Source: Pseudarthrobacter phenanthrenivorans Sphe3
Lineage (GTDB): Bacteria > Actinomycetota > Actinomycetes > Actinomycetales > Micrococcaceae
Length of the DNA: 64,000 nucleotides
Direction of reading: 5' to 3'
Assembly (NCBI RefSeq): GCF_000189535.1
Contig: NC_015145.1
Coordinates: forward strand, 4,030,001 to 4,094,000
A program made the position numbers and the translations under genes. Position 1 is the first letter of the stretch. Each line of letters starts with the position of its first letter. Under the pieces are notes generated by a model. That model was not told the DNA's origin, did not search any database, and saw only the letters and a list, made by a program, of their open reading frames with translations. This document shows, one piece after another, positions 58,020 to 64,000 of the stretch.

Positions 58020-59138
58020 ATGATCATCGGCGTCCCCAAAGAAATCAAGAACAACGAATTCCGGGTGGCCATCACTGCCGCCGGCGTCCACGAGTTCCGC
58101 AGCAGCGGCCACACCGTGCTGGTGGAGCGCGGCGCAGGACTGGGTTCCGGCATCACCGATGAGGAATACTCGATTGCCGGCGCCGAGATCGTGAACGAGG
58201 CGGACGACGTCTGGGCCCGCGCGGACATGGTGATGAAGGTCAAGGAGCCGGTCAAGGCCGAGTACCACCGGTTCCGCAAGGGCCTGATCCTGTTCACGTA
58301 CCTGCACCTCGCCGCCGAGCCCGAACTCACCCGTGAACTGATCAACTCCGGCGTCACCGCCATCGCGTACGAGACAGTCCAGGAGGGCCGGACCCTTCCG
58401 CTGCTGGCCCCCATGTCCGAGGTGGCCGGCCGCCTCTCCGTCCAGGTGGGGGCTGCGTCCCTGATGGCACCCGCAGGCGGCAAGGGCGTGCTGCTGGGCG
58501 GCGTCCCCGGTGTCCGCGCTGCCAAGGTGGTTGTCCTGGGTGCGGGCGTGGCCGGGACCAATGCCGCGGCCATGGCTTTGGGCCTGGGCGCCGACGTCAC
58601 CATCCTGGACATCAACATCAACCGGCTGCGTGAACTGGACGCGCTGTACCAGGGTCGGCTCAAGACGGTGGCCTCGAACAAGTACGAGATCGAGAAGTCC
58701 GTGGTGGACGCCGACCTGGTGATCGGGTCCGTGCTGATCCCCGGTGCCAAGGCCCCCAAACTGGTCACCAACGACCTTGTGGCCCGCATGAAGCCGGGCT
58801 CGGTCCTGGTGGACATCGCCGTGGACCAGGGTGGCTGCTTCGAGGACACCCACCCCACCACGCACCAGGAGCCCACCTACAAGGTGCACAACACCATCTT
58901 CTACTGCGTTGCCAACATGCCCGGCGCAGTGCCGAACACCTCCACCTACGCGCTGACCAACGTCACCCTGCGATACGGGCTGGCCCTGGCCAACCTGGGA
59001 GTCAAGGCCGCCTTCGACCGCGACCCCGCCCTGGCCGCCGGCCTGAACATCGCCGCGGGCCACGTGGCCCACCACTCCGTTTCCGAGGCCCACAACCTGC
59101 CCCTGGTGGCAGACTGGCACGAACTGGTCACCGCTTAA
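58020..59138 (+). CDS. ald: alanine dehydrogenase
   Basis: This 372-residue NAD-dependent enzyme deaminates L-alanine to pyruvate and ammonia, or the reverse. It starts [20 protein letters not shown], the family signature. [14 protein letters not shown] contains the substrate Lys, [14 protein letters not shown] the catalytic His, and the nucleotide fold is [19 protein letters not shown] (about 170-188), with Asp in [10 protein letters not shown] choosing NAD. CTGGAGCCCACG precedes the ATG. Together with the Na+/alanine symporter at 21 kb it would allow growth on alanine. Confidence 0.95.
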   Translation: MIIGVPKEIKNNEFRVAITAAGVHEFRSSGHTVLVERGAGLGSGITDEEYSIAGAEIVNEADDVWARADMVMKVKEPVKAEYHRFRKGLILFTYLHLAAEPELTRELINSGVTAIAYETVQEGRTLPLLAPMSEVAGRLSVQVGAASLMAPAGGKGVLLGGVPGVRAAKVVVLGAGVAGTNAAAMALGLGADVTILDININRLRELDALYQGRLKTVASNKYEIEKSVVDADLVIGSVLIPGAKAPKLVTNDLVARMKPGSVLVDIAVDQGGCFEDTHPTTHQEPTYKVHNTIFYCVANMPGAVPNTSTYALTNVTLRYGLALANLGVKAAFDRDPALAAGLNIAAGHVAHHSVSEAHNLPLVADWHELVTA

Positions 59139-59161
59139 TCCAGACGCCCTGCCCCAATCGA

Positions 59162-59208
59162 TGCTCCGCAGGTGCCGTTTCCACCCTGGTAACGGCACCT
59201 GCGGAGCA
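59162..59208. terminator. 18-bp hairpin terminator after ald
   Basis: TGCTCCGCAGGTGCCGTT and AACGGCACCTGCGGAGCA pair perfectly around an 11-base loop. Lying between convergent genes, it can serve both. Confidence 0.75.
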
Positions 59209-59216
59209 ATCGATGG

Positions 59217-60278
59217 TTAATGGGCCCACTTCCGGGCAGCTTCGATGAGCTTCAGGGTGTCGACGGCGTCTTCCGGGTTCACAGGAAGAGGCAGCGCTGA
59301 CGTGGTGCCGCCGTCGAGAATTTTGTCTGCCAGGATGCGGTAGAACTCGGGGTAGGCGCCGCGTTCGGTGGGCAGCGCGTCAAGGTGCCCGTCCCGTCCC
59401 AGCAGTCCGGCCCACTCCGGCGCTTCCTCCCCATAGGCGGCGTCCAGGGGACTGCCGCCGGCAGCGATGTACGGCTCCTGCGGATCCACCCCTCTTTTCG
59501 TGAACCCGCCCACGGAGCCCAGGACGCGGAACCGGGGGCCCTGCTGCGCGCACATCATGTTCATGGTGAGATGGCTCAGGACCCCTGACTCATGCCGCAG
59601 GGCCACGAAGACGTCGTCGTCCGCGCGCTCGTCGGACCGGCGCGCCTTCAACTCCGCATGGACAACGTGGGCGGGGCCGAACAACTGCAGGGCCTGGTCG
59701 ATAAGGTGGCTGCCCAGGTCAAACAGGGTGCCGCCGCCCTCCGCGGCTGTGGCGCGGGCCTTCCAGGCCTTGGCGATGGCCGGGGACCAGCGCTCGAAGC
59801 GCGATTCGAAGCGCGTCACCCTGCCCAGCGCGTCCGCGGCCAGGAGCTTCCGGAGAGTCAGGAAGTCGCCGTCCCAGCGCCGGTTCTGAAACACCGTCAG
59901 CACCCGTCCCCGTTCTTCGGCCAGGGCAATCAGCTCCTGCCCCTGCCCGCTGGTGACGGCGAAGGGCTTGTCCACCACCACATCCAGCCCGGCTTCCAGC
60001 GCTGCCTTGGCCAGCGGGTAATGCGTGGCAGGCGGCGTGCCCAGCACCACCAGGTCCACATCACCTGCACGTTCAAGGACTGCATTGCCGTCGGGAACTG
60101 TCTGCGCGCCGGGGTAGCGGGCGCTGGCCGTGGCGTCCCTGCCGGCGTTGGAGGTGGCGATGAGTTCGAGCGAGTAGCGGGGGTCGGCTGCTATGAGCGG
60201 TGCATGGAACACGCTCCCGGACAGTCCGAAGCCGACGACGGCCGTTCGGATGGTGGGCGAGGCTTCAGTCCCGGTCAT
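59217..60278 (-). CDS. Gfo/Idh/MocA-family oxidoreductase
   Basis: This 353-residue NAD(P)-dependent sugar or polyol oxidoreductase has an N-terminal Rossmann domain (AVVGFGLSGSVFHAPLIAAD, about 13-32). The conserved EKP-type motif appears as VVVDKPFAVTSGQG (about 95-108), with Lys-Pro. The C-terminal GFO_IDH_MocA domain includes GGTLFDLGSHLIDQALQLFG with the catalytic Asp and His. It most resembles YvaA/scyllo-inositol dehydrogenase-type proteins; the substrate is unknown. Confidence 0.9.
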   Translation of the reverse strand: MTGTEASPTIRTAVVGFGLSGSVFHAPLIAADPRYSLELIATSNAGRDATASARYPGAQTVPDGNAVLERAGDVDLVVLGTPPATHYPLAKAALEAGLDVVVDKPFAVTSGQGQELIALAEERGRVLTVFQNRRWDGDFLTLRKLLAADALGRVTRFESRFERWSPAIAKAWKARATAAEGGGTLFDLGSHLIDQALQLFGPAHVVHAELKARRSDERADDDVFVALRHESGVLSHLTMNMMCAQQGPRFRVLGSVGGFTKRGVDPQEPYIAAGGSPLDAAYGEEAPEWAGLLGRDGHLDALPTERGAYPEFYRILADKILDGGTTSALPLPVNPEDAVDTLKLIEAARKWAH

Positions 60279-60305
60279 AGTGGCTACGCTACTCCCCCGC
60301 CGCCG

Positions 60306-60410
60306 GTGAGGGAGCGTCCCGGGAAAACCGACGTTAAGTGAGGGAGCGCCGCAGGAAAACCGACGTTAAGTGAGGGAGCGCCGCAGGAAAACCGACGTTA
60401 AGTGAGAGAG
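60306..60410. repeat. 32-bp tandem repeat array (3.3 copies)
   Basis: Three direct 32-base units (60306-60337, 60338-60369, 60370-60401) and nine bases of a fourth begin GTGAGGGAGCG and end AAAACCGACGTTAA. Units two and three are identical; unit one differs at a few central positions. There are no spacers. The array lies 28 bases before the Gfo/Idh/MocA gene start, within a 250-base gap. Confidence 0.9.
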
Positions 60411-60426
60411 GGCGTGGAACGGCGAA

Positions 60427-60463
60427 GGCCGGCAGGCCCTGGATGTTCCAGGAGCTGCCGGCC
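60427..60463 (-). terminator. terminator candidate of the ABC transporter genes
   Basis: GGCCGGCAG and CTGCCGGCC, with inner CCTGG/CCAGG, form a strong stem 65 bases past the substrate-binding protein stop. Confidence 0.6.
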
Positions 60464-60527
60464 CCGCTGCGCTGAACTATTCAGCAGTACCACATTTATT
60501 CAGCTGGTTCCCACAAGGGCAGGAGGG

Positions 60528-62231
60528 TTACTTCTTTTCCCAGCCGATGGTGGTCCAGTCCGGAACCTGGGACAGGCTGCGGAAAAGGGACGGGCCGTAG
60601 TTGGCCAAGCCGGTGCGGACGAATGAGATCTGCGGGCCGTTCATGACCACGCCCATGGAGAAGTACTTCGCCATGTGTTCCTTCTCCACGTCCATGGCCG
60701 CCTTGTTGCGTTCGGCGTCATCCTCGATGGATGCAAGGTCGGCGATCTTCTTGTCCAGTTCGGCGTCGCCCAGCTGGTTCTCGTTGGTCTTGGAGTCGTA
60801 GTACTGCTTGACGGCTTCAGTGGCATCCGCGCCAACGGTGTAGCCGGAAACGCTCATATCGAACTCCCGTGAGCCCAGGACCTTGCCGAAATCGGCGGAG
60901 GCGCGCTGGTCGATCCCGACATCCATGCCGCCCGCCTGCAGCTGCTTCTGCAGCGTCTGGGTGAAGGCAAGGGTGGTGGGATCGTCGCCGAAGTTGCTGA
61001 TCTTGAAGGCCGCGGGCTTGCCGTCCTTCTCCATGATGCCGTTGGCGTTCTCGGTGTAGCCGGCGTCCGTCAGCACCTTCTTGGCTGCTTCAGGACCGGT
61101 TTCCTTCACCGGGTAGTTGTCCTGGTAGTACTCCGAGAAGGGCAGCAGCATCATGGAACCGGAGCTGGGCTCTTCCCAGTTCAGCCCGTTGAAGCGGACC
61201 TTGCGAAGCGCTTCACGGTCCACGGCCGCGAAGATGGCCTCGCGCACGGCGACATCGGTGATGCGCTGGGCGTTGAGGTTCATGCCGCCGGCGAACAGCC
61301 GCTGGCCGCGGCGGACCTCGGAGTTCGTGGTGCCTTCAAGCTGCTTGTAGAGGGAGATGGTGTTGGCGGACATCGCGTCGATTTCGCCGTTCTTGAAGGC
61401 TGCGATCTGGGCACTGGTTTCGAGCTGGCGGAAGATGACGCTTTCCAGCACCGGCTTGTTGCCCCACCACTTCTCGTTGGGGACCAGGGAGACGGTCTTC
61501 GCGGCGGCGTCGTACTGGTCAACCTTGAAGGGCCCGGCCATCCATTCAGGGTGGAGTTCGCCGTTGAAGCCCTCGTTGAAGATTTCAGGAGAGTTCACGG
61601 CGGGGTGGATCAGCCCGGTGAAGAGGGAGTCCAGCGGGTACACCGGCTGGCTCGTCTTGACGACAACTTCCTTGTCATTGCTGCCGGCCTCCACGGATTC
61701 AACGAATTCGTAGTTACCGGAGCTGACGATGTCGTAGCCGGCGTCCGGGCTCTTGAGGATGTTCCAGGTGTTCTGGAAGGCCTTGACGTCAATCGGGGTG
61801 CCATCGTTGTAGGTGGCCTTCTCGTTGACCTTGATGGTGATGGTCTGCTTGCCATCCTCCACTTCGTTCTCCACCGATTCGCAGAAGTCCTTGTTCGGAG
61901 TCACTTTTCCGTCAAAAGCAATGTCCCAGCATCCCCAGGTTCCCGCCTGGTCGATGGGACGGTGCAGCGCCGTGTTGTCCGCGCTGTTGCCGTTGTTGGA
62001 GAACCCGTTGAAGTCCGGGCCGATGTTGCCCAGCGGAAGGGTGACCTTGCCGCCCTGCTCAAGATCGGCTGCCGGCTTCTCGTTGATGCTGATGAGCTTG
62101 GACAGGTCGCTGCCTGCCTCCTGCCCCTTGGCCGTTTCCGGACCGGTGGATCCGCCACCGCCGCCGCAGGCCGTCAGCGCCAGGGCTGCAGCAATAGCTG
62201 CGGCTCCGCCGATCCTGTTCAGATTCCTCAT
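60528..62231 (-). CDS. peptide-type ABC transporter substrate-binding lipoprotein
   Basis: This 567-residue SBP family 5 protein binds oligopeptides or similar solutes outside the membrane. The N-terminus has a lipoprotein signal with lipobox LTAC and Cys at about 22, followed by a Gly-rich linker. The mature protein has the family phrases NEKATYNDGTPIDVKAFQNT (about 127-146) and VREAIFAAVDREALRKV. GAAGGGAAC precedes the ATG; the same frame is open much further upstream but overlaps the ATPase gene and lacks a signal. It follows the ATPase gene by 52 bases. Confidence 0.92.
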   Translation of the reverse strand: MRNLNRIGGAAAIAAALALTACGGGGGSTGPETAKGQEAGSDLSKLISINEKPAADLEQGGKVTLPLGNIGPDFNGFSNNGNSADNTALHRPIDQAGTWGCWDIAFDGKVTPNKDFCESVENEVEDGKQTITIKVNEKATYNDGTPIDVKAFQNTWNILKSPDAGYDIVSSGNYEFVESVEAGSNDKEVVVKTSQPVYPLDSLFTGLIHPAVNSPEIFNEGFNGELHPEWMAGPFKVDQYDAAAKTVSLVPNEKWWGNKPVLESVIFRQLETSAQIAAFKNGEIDAMSANTISLYKQLEGTTNSEVRRGQRLFAGGMNLNAQRITDVAVREAIFAAVDREALRKVRFNGLNWEEPSSGSMMLLPFSEYYQDNYPVKETGPEAAKKVLTDAGYTENANGIMEKDGKPAAFKISNFGDDPTTLAFTQTLQKQLQAGGMDVGIDQRASADFGKVLGSREFDMSVSGYTVGADATEAVKQYYDSKTNENQLGDAELDKKIADLASIEDDAERNKAAMDVEKEHMAKYFSMGVVMNGPQISFVRTGLANYGPSLFRSLSQVPDWTTIGWEKK

Positions 62232-62283
62232 GGTGTTCCCTTCGTTGTTGCGGGTGGTGGTGCTGGTGATGGGTTGGAAAAGC

Positions 62284-64000
62284 CTAAGGTGCATGATGGT
62301 CGGCCGGGTCATGGACCACCAGCATGTCCTCGTCGAGTTCCCCGTCGGGGAAGAAGCAGGCGAAGCGCTGGTCCGGGGCGGGCAGTGGATGGGCCTCGAG
62401 GGCCTGGGCCGCTGCCGAGGGTGCCACGGGTTCCAGTGGCGGTTCGAGGCTGAGGCACTTGTCCTGCTTCGCCGGCGGGAGGGCAGCGAAGATGGGACAA
62501 CGGGTGGCGAAGTTGCAGCCCTTGGGTGCGTCGAGCGGAGACGGGAGGTCGCCCTGGAGGATGATGCGCTCCCGCGTGCGTTCCAGCTGCGGGTCCGGCA
62601 CCGGGATGGCGGAGAGGAGCGCCCGGGTGTACGGGTGGCGGGGGTTGTCGAACACCCGGTCCACCTCGCCGATCTCCACGATCTTGCCCAGGTACATGAC
62701 GGCCACCCGGTTGGAGATGTGCCGGACCACCGAGAGGTCGTGGGCCACCAGGAGGTAGCTGAGGCCGAGTTCCGCCCGGAGCTTGTCCAGCAGGTTGATG
62801 ACGCCTGCCTGGACCGAGACATCCAGGGCGGAGACTGGCTCGTCGAGGACCACCAGCTTCGGGTTCACGGCCAGGGCCCGGGCGATGCCGATCCGTTGGC
62901 GCTGGCCGCCGGAGAACTGGTTGGGGAAGCGGTTCACATGGTCCGGTTGCAGGCCCACCAGCTTCATCAGTTCCATGATGCGCTTCTTGATGGCCTGCCG
63001 GTCCATGCCTGCGTTCTGGAGCGGCTCGGCAAGGACCTCGTACACCGTGAAACGCGGATCGAGCGCACCGGTGGGGTCCTGGAACACCATCTGCAGCTCG
63101 CGGCGCATGGCGCTCTTGGCCCGGGCATCGGCTGCCTGCTTGTTGCTGATTCCGCCGATCAGCACCTCGCCGTCCTGGTCCTTGTGGAACTCCATGATTT
63201 CCAGGAGGGTGGTGGTCTTGCCGGAACCCGACTCGCCCACGATGGAAAAGCACTCCCCTTCGCGGATGTCGAAGGTGAGCCCGTCCACGGCCTTGATGGT
63301 GCCAATCCGCTTCTTGAGCAGCGCGCCGCGGGTCAGCGGGAAGTGCTTGCGCACGTCCTTGAGTTCCAGCACCGTGGAACGGTCTTCCCGGGGGATGGCG
63401 TCGAAGCGCGAAACGGGCACGGGCGGAGCGGCAAAGACATCGTGGACGTCCACGTCTGCGCCCAAAGCACCGGACTTGATGCAGGCGGCCCGGTGCAGGA
63501 CGCTGCCCGGTACAGAAGCCAGGGCGGGTTCGCCGTCAAGGCAGGCATCCGAGGCCAGGGGACAGCGGGGGGCGAACGAGCAGCCCGTGGGAGTGTGGAT
63601 CAGGTTCGGCGGCATGCCTTCGATGGGGACCAGTGAGGACTTCTCCGCAACGTCCACTCGGGGCACTGCGCCCAGCAGGCCCATGGTGTAGGGCATGCGC
63701 GGGTTGTAGTAGATGTCATCCACGGCCCCCGTTTCAACAGGCTTGCCCGCGTACATCACCATGATGTCGTCCGCCATGCCCGCCACCACGCCAAGGTCGT
63801 GGGTGATCATCACGACGGCGGCGCCGGTCTCCTCCTGCGCGGTATGCAGCACCTCCAGCACCTGCGCCTGGATGGTAACGTCCAGCGCCGTCGTCGGCTC
63901 ATCCGCGATGAGGACCCGCGGGTTGTTGGCGATCGCGATCGCGATCATTACCCGCTGGCGCATTCCTCCGGAGAATTCGTGCGGGAAGGCCCTGAGGCGT
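62284..64000 (-). CDS. fused two-domain ABC ATPase, DppD-DppF type (5' end beyond window)
   Basis: This gene encodes two ABC ATPase domains in one chain; its N-terminus lies past the right edge. The visible part begins inside the first domain ([11 protein letters not shown] signature, then [12 protein letters not shown]alker B, and THD). The oligopeptide-ABC C-terminal segment with three cysteines follows ([14 protein letters not shown]). The second domain has Walker [10 protein letters not shown], signature [10 protein letters not shown], Walker [14 protein letters not shown] and another Cys-rich tail (CNFATRCP). The architecture fits peptide/nickel importers; permease genes are expected outside the window. 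Confidence 0.92.
   Translation of the reverse strand, partial: RLRAFPHEFSGGMRQRVMIAIAIANNPRVLIADEPTTALDVTIQAQVLEVLHTAQEETGAAVVMITHDLGVVAGMADDIMVMYAGKPVETGAVDDIYYNPRMPYTMGLLGAVPRVDVAEKSSLVPIEGMPPNLIHTPTGCSFAPRCPLASDACLDGEPALASVPGSVLHRAACIKSGALGADVDVHDVFAAPPVPVSRFDAIPREDRSTVLELKDVRKHFPLTRGALLKKRIGTIKAVDGLTFDIREGECFSIVGESGSGKTTTLLEIMEFHKDQDGEVLIGGISNKQAADARAKSAMRRELQMVFQDPTGALDPRFTVYEVLAEPLQNAGMDRQAIKKRIMELMKLVGLQPDHVNRFPNQFSGGQRQRIGIARALAVNPKLVVLDEPVSALDVSVQAGVINLLDKLRAELGLSYLLVAHDLSVVRHISNRVAVMYLGKIVEIGEVDRVFDNPRHPYTRALLSAIPVPDPQLERTRERIILQGDLPSPLDAPKGCNFATRCPIFAALPPAKQDKCLSLEPPLEPVAPSAAAQALEAHPLPAPDQRFACFFPDGELDEDMLVVHDPADHHAP

Noticed and set aside
60306..60410. CRISPR array
   Set aside because: The repeats are directly adjacent with no spacers and there are no cas genes.
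62232..62822. N-terminal extension of the substrate-binding protein
   Set aside because: The open frame overlaps the ATPase gene and lacks a signal peptide; the ATG at 62231 has a ribosome site and a lipoprotein signal.

Overview
The window is GC-rich, densely packed chromosomal DNA from an actinobacterium. The gene set points to the Micrococcaceae (Arthrobacter/Pseudarthrobacter type): a DUF222/HNH protein, an LtrA family protein, a type II asparaginase next to aspA, a TetR-controlled mannitol PTS, a PucR regulator opposite alanine dehydrogenase, GluQRS, and several GTG or apparently leaderless starts. The genus is an inference from gene content; no rRNA or tRNA gene is present to confirm it.

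Layout. 1-5.7 kb: minus-strand jetA-jetB-jetC of a type I Wadjet anti-plasmid system, jetC running off the left edge, so jetD should lie just outside. 5.9-15.5 kb: mostly plus-strand metabolic and membrane genes (acyl-CoA dehydrogenase, aldo/keto reductase, NmrA-type reductase, sulfite oxidase, Hsp15-like protein, amidohydrolase) and two related small membrane proteins. 15.5-20.8 kb: an accessory-looking stretch with a GIY-YIG-like protein, a DUF222-HNH protein, a uracil-DNA-glycosylase-like protein, a terpene-cyclase-fold protein and a HipBA toxin-antitoxin pair with duplicated operators. 21-27.5 kb: a Na+/alanine symporter, then gntR, asparaginase, aspA and asparagine permease, a likely operon importing asparagine and converting it to fumarate and ammonia. 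27.6-36.4 kb: secreted gamma-glutamyltransferase, lactate dehydrogenase, a frameshifted GNAT-AAA+ fusion, LtrA, a frameshifted carboxylesterase, an HD protein and GluQRS. 36.4-44.9 kb: two Lrp/AsnC regulators, a LysE exporter, malic enzyme, a TetR regulator, an MFS carrier and RraA. 45-48.9 kb: a drug-efflux MFS and a sugar porter with strong terminators. 49-55.3 kb: mannitol PTS (tetR-mtlA-mtlD) opposite ptsI with a shared operator candidate. 55.3-64 kb: alpha/beta hydrolase, orphan excisionase-type HTH protein, PucR regulator with divergent ald, a Gfo/Idh/MocA oxidoreductase, a 32-bp tandem repeat array, and a peptide-type ABC transporter (lipoprotein plus fused two-domain ATPase, truncated by the right edge).

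Recurring themes are amino-acid nitrogen use (asparagine, alanine, gamma-glutamyl compounds, Lrp/LysE), defence and conflict modules (Wadjet, HipBA, orphan antitoxin-like HTH) and sugar/polyol uptake. I found no wholly unknown multi-gene system. The observations most worth following are the Wadjet locus, the GNAT-AAA+ fusion with its single-base frameshift, the duplicated hip operator, the palindromes at the mtl/ptsI, ald and MFS promoters, and the intergenic repeat arrays.
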